In this document: positions 9,533-17,656 of the stretch, one piece after another
Position numbering within the stretch: the first letter of the stretch is position 1
Layout of the letters: every line of letters starts with the position of its first letter
Assembly: GCA_016125355.1 (NCBI GenBank)
Contig: WGLX01000040.1
Location: forward strand, 1-64,000
Direction: 5' to 3'
DNA length: 64,000 nt
DNA from: Actinomycetales bacterium
Lineage (GTDB): Bacteria; Actinomycetota; Actinomycetes; S36-B12
The notes under the pieces: generated by a model
Seen by the model: only the letters and a program-made list of their open reading frames with translations
What the model was told of the DNA's origin: nothing
Database searches by the model: none
Translations under genes and position numbers: made by a program

Positions 9533-9754
9533 CTAGGAGCCGAACCCGACGCGTCCCTTGGCGCTGGCGCCCACCTCGACGTAGGCGATCTTGGCTCCGG
9601 GCACCATGACGGTGCGGCCCCGGTCGTCCAGCAGCTTCAACGTGCCGCCGGAGGCGATCGCGGCCTCGACCGCGGCGATGACGTCGTCCGGGCTGTCGGT
9701 GCTGTCGAGAGCCACCTCTCGGACGGTGTCCTGCACGCCGATCTTGATCTCCAC
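9533..9754 (-). CDS. DUF3107 family small protein
   Basis: 73 residues from a GTG start with AAAGGAC just upstream. The protein begins MEIKIGVQDTVREVAL, has a D-S-P-D-D-V helix (VIAAVEAAIASG) and ends with VPGAKIAYVEVG. It has no signal peptide or membrane segment. The sequence fits DUF3107, a small actinobacterial family of unknown function typified, from memory, by TB9.4 of M. tuberculosis. It is transcribed in the same direction as the TetR gene that ends 54 bp before it would begin, so the two may share a transcript. Function unknown. Confidence 0.82.
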   Translation of the reverse strand: MEIKIGVQDTVREVALDSTDSPDDVIAAVEAAIASGGTLKLLDDRGRTVMVPGAKIAYVEVGASAKGRVGFGS

Positions 9755-9808
9755 AGCTGTCCTTTCGACGACGTTCCGTGCTGGGAACAGTTCTAGCTCA
9801 CGCGGCGG

Positions 9809-10453
9809 CTACGGCGCCACGTCGTTCGCTTGAGGCGGATGCGTCAGCGGGAAGCCGCTGATGCCGCGCCAGGCGAGGGACGCGATGAGCTCGGATGCGG
9901 CATCCCGGTCGAGCGCGCCGTCCTCGGCACGCAGCCAGCGCCGCGCCGCCACGTGGACCATCCCCTGCATGCCGTAGGCGAGGAGCAGAGCCTCGCCCTC
10001 GGCGAGTCCGGTGTCCTCGGCGATGACCGAGGCGCTGAGCCGGGCGAGCGCCTGGTCGGCGTCGTCGACGCGCTGTCGAACGACCGGCTCGTTGACCATG
10101 TCCCCCTCGAAGACGAGCCGGTAGGCGCCGTTCGGGTTCTCGACGAACGAGAAGTAGGCGGCGACCATGGCTGCCACGCGCGTTGCGTTGTCCGTGGTCC
10201 CGCCGAGGGCCGCGCGCGCGGCGGCCATCAGGTCCTCGATGCCGGCATCGAGGAGGGCGAGGTAGAGGTCGAGCTTGCCGGGGAAGTGCTGGTAGAGGAC
10301 CGGCTTGGAGACTCCGGCGCACTCGGCGATCTCGTCCATGGAGGCCGCGTGGTATCCGGAGGCGGAGAAGACGTCGAGGGCCGCCGCGAGCACCTGCTGC
10401 CGCCGCTGCTCGCGGGGCAGGCGGGGCGCTCGTGTTCCCTCGGCCGTGGTCAC
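9809..10453 (-). CDS. TetR-family transcriptional regulator
   Basis: 214 residues from GTG 10453. The N-terminal helix-turn-helix is clear (REQRRQQVLAAALDVF, then ASMDEIAECAGVSKPVLYQHF), followed by a helical ligand-binding domain. It is divergent from an alpha/beta hydrolase gene; the 42-bp gap contains an inverted repeat (10472-10487) and back-to-back -10 boxes. That layout suggests it represses itself and the hydrolase. The ligand is unknown. DUF3107 lies downstream on the same strand. Confidence 0.9.
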   Translation of the reverse strand: MTTAEGTRAPRLPREQRRQQVLAAALDVFSASGYHAASMDEIAECAGVSKPVLYQHFPGKLDLYLALLDAGIEDLMAAARAALGGTTDNATRVAAMVAAYFSFVENPNGAYRLVFEGDMVNEPVVRQRVDDADQALARLSASVIAEDTGLAEGEALLLAYGMQGMVHVAARRWLRAEDGALDRDAASELIASLAWRGISGFPLTHPPQANDVAP

Positions 10454-10459
10454 ACGGGC

Positions 10460-10489
10460 ATCCTACTCACCGGTAACAAGCATTACCCT
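10460..10489. promoter_or_regulatory. Divergent leaderless promoters with TetR-type operator
   Basis: On the minus strand TAGGAT (10465-10460) ends 6 nt before the regulator's GTG. On the plus strand TACCCT (10484-10489) ends 6 nt before the hydrolase GTG 10496. Between and overlapping them lies GGTAA-N6-TTACC (10472-10487), an inverted repeat that covers the plus-strand -10 box, a plausible binding site for the TetR protein. Confidence 0.5.
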
Positions 10490-10495
10490 GATCTC

Positions 10496-11398
10496 GTGAC
10501 CCTTTCGCTCGTCGCCTGGCCGCGGGAAGACCACCTGCTGCCCACCCGGACCATCAGCGCCCGCCATGCGCCGGGCGGGTCGGACGGCCTCCCGACCGCG
10601 GTGTTCGTGCACGGACTCGGTGGCTCCTCCCTCAACTGGACCGATCTCATGGGCCGGCTGCAGGAGCAGGTCGATGGATGGGCGGTCGACCTCGGCGGAT
10701 TCGGCTGGTCGCCTCCACCCCGTGACGGCGACATGAGCCCCGCGGGACACGCGCGCAGCGTCGCCGAGTTCATCGAGTTCCTCGTGGCAGGCGGTCGGGC
10801 CAAGGCCCCCGTGCACCTCTTCGGCAATTCCCTCGGCGGGGCCGTGGCCCTGCAGTTGGCGGCTCGGCGTCCCGACCTGGTCAGGACGCTCACGCTGGTC
10901 TCGCCCGCCCTGCCCTCGGTCTTCGCCACCCGGTCCAATATCCATCTGCCGGTCATCGCCGTCCCGGGGATCGGCGAGCGGCTGGTACCCCGGTATCTCG
11001 AGGTCGACGCGGCGGGTCGGGTGCAGGGCACGATCGACGTCACCTTCGCGGACCCGACCCGAATCTCGCAGCAGCGGCTGGACGAGGCCGAGGAGGAGGT
11101 GCGTGCCCGCGATCACCTGCCCTACGTCTCCGATGCCTTCCTTCGGTCGCTGCGCGGCCTCCTGCGCACCTTCGTCGATCCCGGCCCGAATCGGCCATGG
11201 CGCCTGGCTCGCCGCGTGACCTGCCCCACGCTCGTCGTGTACGGACGGAAGGACCCGCTGGTCGACGCGCGCAGCGCGCACCGCGTGACCAAGCACTTCC
11301 CGAACGCCCACGTGCTCGTCCTCCCGGACTGCGGGCATGTCGCGCAGATGGAGCACCCTGAGTTCGTCGCGGCGGCCTGGGAGCGCTTCTGCGCCTGA
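10496..11398 (+). CDS. Alpha/beta hydrolase
   Basis: 300 residues from GTG 10496; a -10 box ending 6 nt upstream decides this start over much longer open-frame starts. The fold is shown by FVHGLGGSSLNW (oxyanion-hole HG), the nucleophile elbow FGNSLGGAVA with its Ser, VVYGRKDPLVD with the acid Asp, and LPDCGHVAQMEHP with the catalytic His. It is a soluble serine hydrolase of the esterase, lipase or C-C hydrolase type with unknown substrate. It is divergent from a TetR gene that probably controls it. The next gene, tadA, has its own -10 box. Confidence 0.87.
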   Translation: MTLSLVAWPREDHLLPTRTISARHAPGGSDGLPTAVFVHGLGGSSLNWTDLMGRLQEQVDGWAVDLGGFGWSPPPRDGDMSPAGHARSVAEFIEFLVAGGRAKAPVHLFGNSLGGAVALQLAARRPDLVRTLTLVSPALPSVFATRSNIHLPVIAVPGIGERLVPRYLEVDAAGRVQGTIDVTFADPTRISQQRLDEAEEEVRARDHLPYVSDAFLRSLRGLLRTFVDPGPNRPWRLARRVTCPTLVVYGRKDPLVDARSAHRVTKHFPNAHVLVLPDCGHVAQMEHPEFVAAAWERFCA

Positions 11399-11537
11399 AC
11401 TCTGGCGATGCCGGCCTCGAGCGTCACTGACCGGGCTTGTTGCGCACGATGGCAGTGGTCCGTCAAGAAGCGGATCCACAGCCAAGCGTCGTCCACAGGC
11501 CGCACGCAATCTGGTCGACCACGCCCACCGTCCCGCC

Positions 11538-11543
11538 TACCGT
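11538..11543 (+). promoter_or_regulatory. -10 box TACCGT of the Tad pilus operon
   Basis: TACCGT ends 6 nt before GTG 11550, fitting a leaderless start of the pilus operon and fixing the tadA start. No clear -35 box was seen. Confidence 0.45.
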
Positions 11544-11549
11544 CGCGGC

Positions 11550-12743
11550 GTGGATACCGTGACCGTGACGGAACGCGTGCGCGACCAGGTGCGCGCCCGC
11601 GGCATCGATCCGCTCATCGATCGGGAGGCGGTCCGTGCATTGGCGGCCGATGCCGTCGCAGGCCTGCCGCGGGGTGCTGACTCCGAGGGCCTGGCGCGGG
11701 CGGCGTTCGATGCCGTGGCCGGCTTTGGGCCACTGCAGGCCCACCTCGACGATCCGACGGTCGAGGAACTCTGGATCAACGCCCCGGGCCGGGTGTTCGT
11801 GGCTCGCGGGGGAGCCAGCGAGCTCACCACGGTGGTGCTGGAGGAGGACGAGGTACGCGGCCTGGTCGAGCGGATGCTCCGCCTCTCCGGCCGACGCCTC
11901 GACATGAGCAGCCCGTTCGTCGACGCGATGCTCCCGGACGGCAGCCGCCTGCACGTCGTGATCCCGGACATCACCCGGCGCCATTGGGCGGTGAACATCC
12001 GGCGGCATGTCGTGTCCGCGCGGACGTTGGCAGACCTGGTGCGGCTCGGGGCGCTCACGCGGCAGGCCGCCGCGTTCCTCGACGCCGCGGTGCTGGCCGG
12101 GCTCAACATCGTGGTCGCTGGGGGCACGCAGTCCGGCAAGACCACCTTCCTCAACGCGCTCCTCGGATCCGCGGACTCGCGCGAGCGGATCATCAGCTGC
12201 GAGGAGGTGTTCGAGCTCCGCCTCGAGCACCCGGACTGGATCGGCATGCAGACGCGCGCCGCCGGCCTGGAGGGCGTCGGGGAGATCCCCTTGCGACGCC
12301 TCGTCACCGAGGCTCTGCGCATGCGCCCGACCCGGCTTGTCGTCGGCGAGGTGCGGCAGGGCGAGGCACTCGACCTTCTCGTCGCCATGAATTCGGGCAT
12401 GCCGGCGATGGCGACGATCCACGCCAACAGCGCCCGCGAGGCGCTCACCAAGCTGTGCACGCTGCCCCTGCTGGCCGGGCCCAACATCGACGCCGCCTTC
12501 GTGGTGCCCACGGTGGCCGCGTGCGTCGACCTGGTGGTCCATCTCGGTACCGGCCGGGAGGGCCGACGGGTCCGCGAGATCGCCTCGGTCTCGGGTCGGG
12601 TGGAAGGGGGCATCGTCGAGTTGTCGCGCGTGTTCGAGCGGTCGGACGCGGGCCTGATCCGCGTGGCCAGCGCCGCTCCGCATGCCGATCGCTTCGCCGC
12701 CCATGGCATCGACATCGCCCGGCTGCTGGCGGGCACGCCGTGA
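11550..12743 (+). CDS. tadA: Tad pilus assembly ATPase (TadA/CpaF family)
   Basis: 397 residues. After a helical N-terminal region it shows VEELWINAPG, then the Walker A motif GGTQSGKTTFL near residue 190, the aspartate box region ISCEEVFELRLEHPDW, a Walker B-type TRLVVGEVRQGEALDLL, and a His-box HANSAREAL. These define the type II/IV secretion ATPase group CpaF/TadA, which powers Flp pilus assembly from the cytoplasmic face. The gene heads an operon tadA-tadB-tadC-pilin-tadE-tadE/F-tadG-like with 4-bp overlaps. There is no TadZ/CpaE gene before it and no prepilin peptidase in view. Confidence 0.92.
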   Translation: MDTVTVTERVRDQVRARGIDPLIDREAVRALAADAVAGLPRGADSEGLARAAFDAVAGFGPLQAHLDDPTVEELWINAPGRVFVARGGASELTTVVLEEDEVRGLVERMLRLSGRRLDMSSPFVDAMLPDGSRLHVVIPDITRRHWAVNIRRHVVSARTLADLVRLGALTRQAAAFLDAAVLAGLNIVVAGGTQSGKTTFLNALLGSADSRERIISCEEVFELRLEHPDWIGMQTRAAGLEGVGEIPLRRLVTEALRMRPTRLVVGEVRQGEALDLLVAMNSGMPAMATIHANSAREALTKLCTLPLLAGPNIDAAFVVPTVAACVDLVVHLGTGREGRRVREIASVSGRVEGGIVELSRVFERSDAGLIRVASAAPHADRFAAHGIDIARLLAGTP

Positions 12744-13558
12744 CCGGTCCGGCGCTGGGCGTCGCCCTCGGGCTGCTCGGCGGAGTGGGCATGCTGCTGG
12801 TCCTCGATGCGCTGACCCGGCCACGGATGCCGTCCCCTGCTCGGAGGAGGACGTCCCGCCGACTGCTCCTCCGCGGCGCCGCTTTCGCCGTGCCGTCCGG
12901 CGTGCTCGCGGTGGTCCTCACTGGCATTCCGGTCGTCGGGGTGCTGGCCGCCGCTGTCGGGGCCGCAGCCCCGCGCTGGTGGCATGGACGCGGGGACCGT
13001 CGGCGTCAGCAGGAGCGGATGCTCGCTTGGCCGGACGCGGTGGACGACCTTCGGTCGGAGGTGCGCGCGGGGGTCGGGCTGCCGGAGGCGGTGGCAGCGC
13101 TCGCCCGCTCAGGCCCGTCCGCCCTGCGTACGACCTTCAGCGGTTTCCTGGCGGAGTACCGGGCCACCGGGTCCTTCCGCGACGCACTCGGCTCGCTCAA
13201 CCGCTCATCGGACCCGGTGGCGGATCGCGTCGTTGCTGCACTCACGGTCGCTCGGGATGTGGGAGGCACGGAGCTGGGGACCGTTCTGGCCACCTTGAGC
13301 ACGCTCCTGCGGGAGGACGCCCGCATCCGCGCGGAGATCCTCGCGCGACAGAGCTGGACCGTGACCGCGGGCCGCCTGGCCGTGGCGGCGCCATGGCTCA
13401 CGCTCGCGGTGATGTGCACGCGACCAGGAACCGTCGGTGCCTACCGCACCCCGACGGGGGCCCTGTTGCTCGTGGGGGTTGCGCTCACGAGCCTGGCCGC
13501 CTACCGGCTCATGGCCCGGGCCGGCCGGTTGCCGGAGGACGCCGGGGGGCCGCGATGA
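12740..13558 (+). CDS. tadB: Tad pilus membrane protein TadB (type II secretion F domain)
   Basis: 272 residues from GTG 12740, overlapping tadA by 4 bp (GTGA). It has N-terminal membrane segments, a cytoplasmic T2SSF-type region (WPDAVDDLRSEVRAGVGLPEAVAAL ... DPVADRVVAALTVARDVGGTELGTVL, shown here in part) and C-terminal membrane segments. TadB and TadC form the inner-membrane platform on which the TadA ATPase acts. The start is set by the overlap, since the open frame runs much further upstream inside tadA. Downstream it overlaps tadC by 4 bp (ATGA). Confidence 0.88.
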   Translation: MTGPALGVALGLLGGVGMLLVLDALTRPRMPSPARRRTSRRLLLRGAAFAVPSGVLAVVLTGIPVVGVLAAAVGAAAPRWWHGRGDRRRQQERMLAWPDAVDDLRSEVRAGVGLPEAVAALARSGPSALRTTFSGFLAEYRATGSFRDALGSLNRSSDPVADRVVAALTVARDVGGTELGTVLATLSTLLREDARIRAEILARQSWTVTAGRLAVAAPWLTLAVMCTRPGTVGAYRTPTGALLLVGVALTSLAAYRLMARAGRLPEDAGGPR

Positions 13559-14385
13559 GCGCGGCGGGCGGCCTGGTGGGACTGCTGGCGGGGGTCAGCA
13601 TGCTGCTGGTGGCCTGGTGGTGGCGGGATCGGCGCCCCCTGCCCCTGAAGGAGCGCATCGGTCCGTTCGTCGGCATCGAACGGCCCGTGGACTCACGGCG
13701 GACGGCTTGGGGGCTGCGCACGCTGCTGGCGCGACGCCGACGCGTTCAAAGCGCGCACCGCGATCACCCGCGCCAACTGCGCTGGGCGGCGATCGGAGCG
13801 GCGGCCGCGACTCTCGCTGGGGTGGCCATCGGAGCGACGTCCCGGCTGCCCGGCCTGATGCTGGTCATCGCCGCAGGGAGCAGCGCCGGCTGGTGGCTGG
13901 AGAGCCTCGACACCCAGCGTCGGCAGCGGCGTCGGCAGCGCGCGATCCGGGCGCAGCTTCCGATGGTCGCCGATCTCGTGGCCCTCGCCCTCAGTGCCGG
14001 CACCTCGCCGATGACGGCGCTCGCCACTGCGGCGGCTGCACTGCCGGGGCCCTTGTCGGACGAGATCGACGACGCGGTGCGCCGCACACAGTCGGGCGGC
14101 TCCCTGCAGGGCGCCCTCGCCGGGATGGCGCAACGCAGCGGTGTGGTCGAGGTCCGCCGGTTCGTCGATGCGCTGATCCTCGCCTCGGAGCTCGGAACCT
14201 CGATGGGCGAGGTGGCACGGGCTCAGGCCATGGATATTCGAGTCTCGACGCGCCGACGGTGGATGGAGGAGGCGGGCCGAAAGGACGTGGCGATGCTGGT
14301 GCCGATCGTCTTCCTCGTGCTCCCCGCTGTCGTCGTGGTTGCGCTGTTCCCCGGCCTGACGTCGCTTCGGCTGGTGGTGCCGTGA
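13555..14385 (+). CDS. tadC: Tad pilus membrane protein TadC (type II secretion F domain)
   Basis: 276 residues from ATG 13555, overlapping tadB by 4 bp. It has an N-terminal membrane helix, a membrane pair near residues 80-120, then a T2SSF core (LPMVADLVALALSAGTSPMTAL, cut here, followed by RRFVDALILASELGTSMGEV) and a final hydrophobic segment ending ALFPGLTSL. It is the partner of TadB in the pilus motor platform. The pilin-like gene follows after 45 bp. Confidence 0.87.
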   Translation: MSAAGGLVGLLAGVSMLLVAWWWRDRRPLPLKERIGPFVGIERPVDSRRTAWGLRTLLARRRRVQSAHRDHPRQLRWAAIGAAAATLAGVAIGATSRLPGLMLVIAAGSSAGWWLESLDTQRRQRRRQRAIRAQLPMVADLVALALSAGTSPMTALATAAAALPGPLSDEIDDAVRRTQSGGSLQGALAGMAQRSGVVEVRRFVDALILASELGTSMGEVARAQAMDIRVSTRRRWMEEAGRKDVAMLVPIVFLVLPAVVVVALFPGLTSLRLVVP

Positions 14386-14430
14386 AGGGGACTGCCCACG
14401 GTGGGTGGATTCGAGGAAGGGAGAGCACGC

Positions 14431-14607
14431 ATGGACAGGTGGACGACTCGACTGGGGCGCACGCTGCGGCACGACCGCGGGGACGTGCCAGGATGGGTGC
14501 TCGTCACAGTGATGACGGCGGGACTCGTGACCGCCCTGTGGCTGGTGGCGGACCAGCAGCTGACGGCCGTCCTCCAGCGCGCCATCAGTTCGGTGACCGG
14601 GGGCTAG
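14431..14607 (+). CDS. Small pilin-like membrane protein of the Tad operon
   Basis: 58 residues from ATG 14431 with GGAAGGGAG upstream; GTG 14401 is a less likely start. A charged N-terminus ending HDRGD precedes one hydrophobic helix (VPGWVLVTVMTAGLVTALWL) and a short tail. Position and size match the small Flp-type pilin slot of actinobacterial Tad operons. However, the Glu-Tyr pair normally found at positions 5-6 of mature Flp is absent, so it may be a minor pilin or an assembly factor. The pilin-like gene at 36380 does carry that Glu-Tyr pair. Confidence 0.7.
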   Translation: MDRWTTRLGRTLRHDRGDVPGWVLVTVMTAGLVTALWLVADQQLTAVLQRAISSVTGG

Positions 14608-14972
14608 GAAGCCGGGGCAGTGCGGTCGTCGAGTTCGTCCTCGTGACCCCGCTGCTCCTGCTCGTGGGCCTGGCCGTCCTGCAACTGGTGCTTTCGCTCA
14701 CCGTGCGCGCCACATTGGCGTCTGCTGCCACGGAGGGGGCTCGTGCCTCCGCTCTGTCGGAATCCGCCCCTGGGGCGGCCGAGGCGCGGATCCGCGACCT
14801 GCTCGCGGGCACGGTGGCGGAGGAGAGTGTCGTGGGCATCGCGACGCGGTCCACGGTGATCGACGGAGTGCCTCTGGTGGAGACGCGGATCGACTATCGG
14901 CTCTCGCTGCTGGGCCTGATGCTCCCCACCGAGCTCACGGTCCGGGGCCATGTCCTGGTCGAGGGCCGATGA
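14538..14972 (+). CDS. tadE: TadE-family pilus assembly protein (pseudopilin)
   Basis: The conserved part starts at about 14607: GSRGSAVVEFVLVTPLLLLV, the TadE-like signature with a prepilin-type Gly-x-VVEF junction and one hydrophobic helix, followed by a ~100-residue extracellular domain. The start is unclear. No ATG, GTG or TTG lies between 14541 and 14607 in this frame; the nearest candidates are GTG 14538 (144 residues) and ATG 14493, both inside the preceding pilin gene. GTG 14538 is given as the more compact choice. The gene overlaps the next one by 4 bp. TadE-like proteins are processed by the prepilin peptidase and needed for pilus formation. Confidence 0.75.
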   Translation: MAGGGPAADGRPPARHQFGDRGLGSRGSAVVEFVLVTPLLLLVGLAVLQLVLSLTVRATLASAATEGARASALSESAPGAAEARIRDLLAGTVAEESVVGIATRSTVIDGVPLVETRIDYRLSLLGLMLPTELTVRGHVLVEGR

Positions 14973-15382
14973 GGCGTGGTGACCGGGGATCCGCGATCGT
15001 CGAGTTCGTCGTCGTCGCTGTCTGCCTTCTCATCCCGGTGTCGTACGCGGCCGTGTCGGTGGCGCACCTCCAGTCGGCGGCCTTCGCGACTTCCCTCGGG
15101 GCACGTGAGGCGGCTCGGGCCTTCTCCACGGCTCCGACCGCCTCTGCCGCGCGCGCAGGAGCCCTGGCCGCGGCTCGACTCGCGTTCGCGGACCACGACG
15201 TGGCGTTTCCGGAAGGAGCACTGAGGGTCTCCTGCGAGGGCGGTCCCTGCCTGTCACCGGGCAGCATCGTCGTCACCGAGCTGTCGTGGCAGGTGTCGCT
15301 GCCGTGGCTGCCGGGAGCGTCCATCCCGGTGAGCTCCCGCCATGTGGAGCCCATCGACGACTACCGATCGGACGCCCGGTGA
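14969..15382 (+). CDS. TadE/TadF-family pilus assembly protein
   Basis: 137 residues from ATG 14969, overlapping tadE by 4 bp. MRRGDRGSAIVEFVVVAVCL is a prepilin-like N-terminus (Gly before SAIVEF, then a hydrophobic helix), as in TadE/TadF pseudopilins. The rest is an extracytoplasmic domain with a Cys pair (SCEGGPC). It is the second pseudopilin of the operon. The stop codon overlaps the next gene by 4 bp (GTGA), so translation of the cluster is probably coupled. Confidence 0.8.
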   Translation: MRRGDRGSAIVEFVVVAVCLLIPVSYAAVSVAHLQSAAFATSLGAREAARAFSTAPTASAARAGALAAARLAFADHDVAFPEGALRVSCEGGPCLSPGSIVVTELSWQVSLPWLPGASIPVSSRHVEPIDDYRSDAR

Positions 15383-15819
15383 CCCGTCAAAGGCCGGGTG
15401 ATCAGGGAACGGTCCTGGTTCTGGCGCTCGGCCTGGTCGTGGTCGTCCTGACGGGGGTCGTCGTCATGGTCACGGCGTCGGCGGCATTCCTGCAAAGGCG
15501 AGCCCTCGTGACGGTGGCCGACGCCGCGGCGATCGCCGGCGCGCAGGCCATCGACCTCGACGCCTACTACCGCGATGGCGCGGCGGCGGCGACCGCGCTG
15601 GACCGCTCGGCGGTCCCCGGCCGGGTGCGCGGCCTGCTCGACCAGTTCGGTCGAGACCTGCCCGAGGGCATGGTGGTCGAGGAGGTGAGCAGTGACGGCC
15701 AGCGCGTTCGGGTCGTCCTGAGCGCCCCGTTGCGGCTGCCGCTGGTCCAGGACTGGCTGACCGCCCGCGTGGCGGTGGCCTCCGAGGCCGAGTTGGCGTA
15801 CCGGCAGAGCGGGGACTGA
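15379..15819 (+). CDS. TadG-like pilus assembly protein (Rv3654c type)
   Basis: 146 residues from GTG 15379, overlapping the previous gene by 4 bp. It starts with a basic stretch and DQGTVLVLALGLVVVVLTGVV, a single N-terminal membrane helix of the TadG-related type, then RALVTVADAAAIAGAQAID, a motif common in these proteins (helix after the membrane anchor). It is the last gene of the Tad operon. From memory the operon order parallels Rv3659c-Rv3654c of M. tuberculosis. The gene ends 25 bp before prfB, which has its own -10-like box TACCCT (15830-15835). Confidence 0.75.
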   Translation: MTRQRPGDQGTVLVLALGLVVVVLTGVVVMVTASAAFLQRRALVTVADAAAIAGAQAIDLDAYYRDGAAAATALDRSAVPGRVRGLLDQFGRDLPEGMVVEEVSSDGQRVRVVLSAPLRLPLVQDWLTARVAVASEAELAYRQSGD

Positions 15820-15844
15820 CTCGCCTCCGTACCCTTGAGTCACC

Positions 15845-16957
15845 ATGGCTGCTGTTGACGTGAGCGATCGCATCGCTGCCCTGACCTCCACGATGGCCAG
15901 CATCGAGTCGGTGCTGGACCTGCCGGCGCTGCGCACGGCGGTGGCGGACCTGGAGGAGGAGGCAAGTGCCCCGGACCTGTGGAACGACCAGGAGAACGCC
16001 CAGCAGGTGACGTCGCGGCTGTCGTTCACCCAGGGGGAGATCCGGCGCTTCGAGGCGCTGCAGAGCCGCATGGAGGACATCCCGATCCTGTTCGAGCTCG
16101 CGGAGTCCGAGTCGGACGAGGCGGCGCTGGCCGACGCGGTCAAGGAGCTGGAGTCCCTGGAGTCGGCCGTGGCCGAGCTCGAGGTCCGCACGCTGCTGTC
16201 GGGCGAGTACGACGCGCGCGAGGCGTTCGTCTCGATCCGCTCGGGTGCGGGTGGCGTCGACGCGGCGGACTGGGCGGAGATGCTGCTGCGCATGTACACG
16301 CGGTACTGCGAGCGGCACAACTGGCCGTTCGAGGTCAATGACACCTCGTACGCCGAGGAGGCGGGCATCAAGTCCGCGACCTTCCACGTCAAGGTCCCGT
16401 ATGCCTACGGCACCCTGTCGGTCGAGCAGGGCACCCACCGACTCGTGCGGATCTCGCCCTTCGACAACCAGGGCCGCCGGCAGACCTCCTTCGCGGAGGT
16501 CGAGGTGATCCCCGTCGTCGAGCAGACCGATCACATCGAGATCCCGGAGGACGAGATCCGGATCGACGTCTTCCGCTCGTCGGGTCCAGGTGGGCAGGGC
16601 GTCAACACGACCGACTCCGCCGTCCGCATCACGCACTTCCCGACGGGGATCGTCGTCTCGTGCCAGAACGAGAGGTCCCAGATCCAGAACAGGGCCTCCG
16701 CGATGGCCGTCCTCCAGTCCAAGCTGCTCGAGCTGCGGCGCCAGGAGGAGCAGGCCAAGCTCGACGCCCTCAAGGGCGACACCGCCGGCTCGTGGGGCAA
16801 CCAGATGCGCTCCTACGTCCTCCACCCGTACCAGATGGTCAAGGACCTGCGGACCGAGCACGAGACCGGGAACACCTCCGCCGTCCTCGACGGGGAAATC
16901 GACGACTTCATCGAAGCAGGCATCCGGTGGCGCAAGAAGTCCACCCAGCCTGCTTAG
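15845..16957 (+). CDS. prfB: Peptide chain release factor 2
   Basis: 370 residues. It has the RF2 stop-codon reading tripeptide SPF at residues 204-206 and the GGQ peptidyl-tRNA hydrolysis motif at 249-251 ([17 protein letters not shown]). The N-terminal coiled region and the C-terminal [17 protein letters not shown] are typical. It releases peptides at UGA and UAA codons. The frame is continuous, so the programmed +1 frameshift used for autoregulation in many bacteria is absent. It is followed by ftsE, a common actinobacterial order (prfB-ftsE-ftsX-smpB). Confidence 0.97.
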   Translation: MAAVDVSDRIAALTSTMASIESVLDLPALRTAVADLEEEASAPDLWNDQENAQQVTSRLSFTQGEIRRFEALQSRMEDIPILFELAESESDEAALADAVKELESLESAVAELEVRTLLSGEYDAREAFVSIRSGAGGVDAADWAEMLLRMYTRYCERHNWPFEVNDTSYAEEAGIKSATFHVKVPYAYGTLSVEQGTHRLVRISPFDNQGRRQTSFAEVEVIPVVEQTDHIEIPEDEIRIDVFRSSGPGGQGVNTTDSAVRITHFPTGIVVSCQNERSQIQNRASAMAVLQSKLLELRRQEEQAKLDALKGDTAGSWGNQMRSYVLHPYQMVKDLRTEHETGNTSAVLDGEIDDFIEAGIRWRKKSTQPA

Positions 16958-16960
16958 ACT
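16955..16960 (+). promoter_or_regulatory. -10 box TAGACT of ftsE, overlapping the prfB stop codon
   Basis: TAGACT begins at the prfB TAG stop and ends 6 nt before GTG 16967, so ftsE can have its own leaderless transcript besides read-through from prfB. Confidence 0.45.
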
Positions 16961-16966
16961 GTCCCG

Positions 16967-17656
16967 GTGATCCTCTTCGACCACGTCACCAAGCAGTACG
17001 CCACCCAGAATCGGCCGGCGCTCGATGACGTGTCGCTGGAGATCGAGAAGGGGGAGTTCATCTTCCTCGTGGGACCGTCCGGATCGGGCAAATCGACCTT
17101 CCTCCGCCTCGTGCTGCGTGAGGAGCGGGCCAACAAGGGCTCGGTGTGGGTGCTCGGCAAGGAGCTGAACCGCCTCTCGAACTGGAAGATCCCGGCCCTG
17201 AGGCGCCAGATCGGCACCGTCTTCCAGGATTTCCGCCTGCTCCCCAACAAGACCGTCTTCGAGAACGTCGCGTTCGCGCTCGAGGTGATCGGCAAGCCGT
17301 CGAACCACATCAAGAAGGTCGTCCCGGAGGTTCTGGAGGTGGTGGGCCTGGAGGGCAAGGAGGGTCGCCGACCGGACGAGCTCTCGGGTGGCGAGCAGCA
17401 GCGCGTGGCCATCGCGCGGGCCTTCGTGAACCGGCCGATGCTCCTCATTGCCGACGAGCCCACGGGAAACCTCGACCCCGGCACGTCCATCGGCATCATG
17501 AAGCTGCTCGACCGCATCAACAAGCTGGGCACCACGGTCGTGATGTCTACCCATGACTCCCAGATCGTCGATCAGATGCGCCGCCGCGTCATCGAGCTCG
17601 AGACAGGGCACGTGGTGCGCGACCAGTCCCGCGGCGTCTACGGATACGCCCGATGA
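16967..17656 (+). CDS. ftsE: Cell division ATP-binding protein FtsE
   Basis: 229 residues from GTG 16967. It is an ABC ATPase with Walker [10 protein letters not shown] (near residue 36), Q-loop VFQDFRLL, signature [15 protein letters not shown], Walker [13 protein letters not shown] and switch His in MSTHD. The start [21 protein letters not shown] (shown in part) is typical of FtsE. With FtsX it forms a membrane complex that activates peptidoglycan hydrolases during division. It overlaps ftsX by 4 bp (ATGA). Confidence 0.95.
   Translation: MILFDHVTKQYATQNRPALDDVSLEIEKGEFIFLVGPSGSGKSTFLRLVLREERANKGSVWVLGKELNRLSNWKIPALRRQIGTVFQDFRLLPNKTVFENVAFALEVIGKPSNHIKKVVPEVLEVVGLEGKEGRRPDELSGGEQQRVAIARAFVNRPMLLIADEPTGNLDPGTSIGIMKLLDRINKLGTTVVMSTHDSQIVDQMRRRVIELETGHVVRDQSRGVYGYAR

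Noticed and set aside
9830-10495. Long N-terminal extension of the alpha/beta hydrolase frame
   Set aside because: The extension lies entirely antisense to the TetR gene; GTG 10496 with a -10 box 6 nt upstream fits much better.
15845-16957. Programmed frameshift in prfB
   Set aside because: The RF2 frame is continuous from ATG to stop, with no internal UGA near codon 26.
15470-17611. A 713-codon open frame on the minus strand opposite prfB and ftsE
   Set aside because: prfB and ftsE have all their motifs on the plus strand; the antisense translation shows no known domain.
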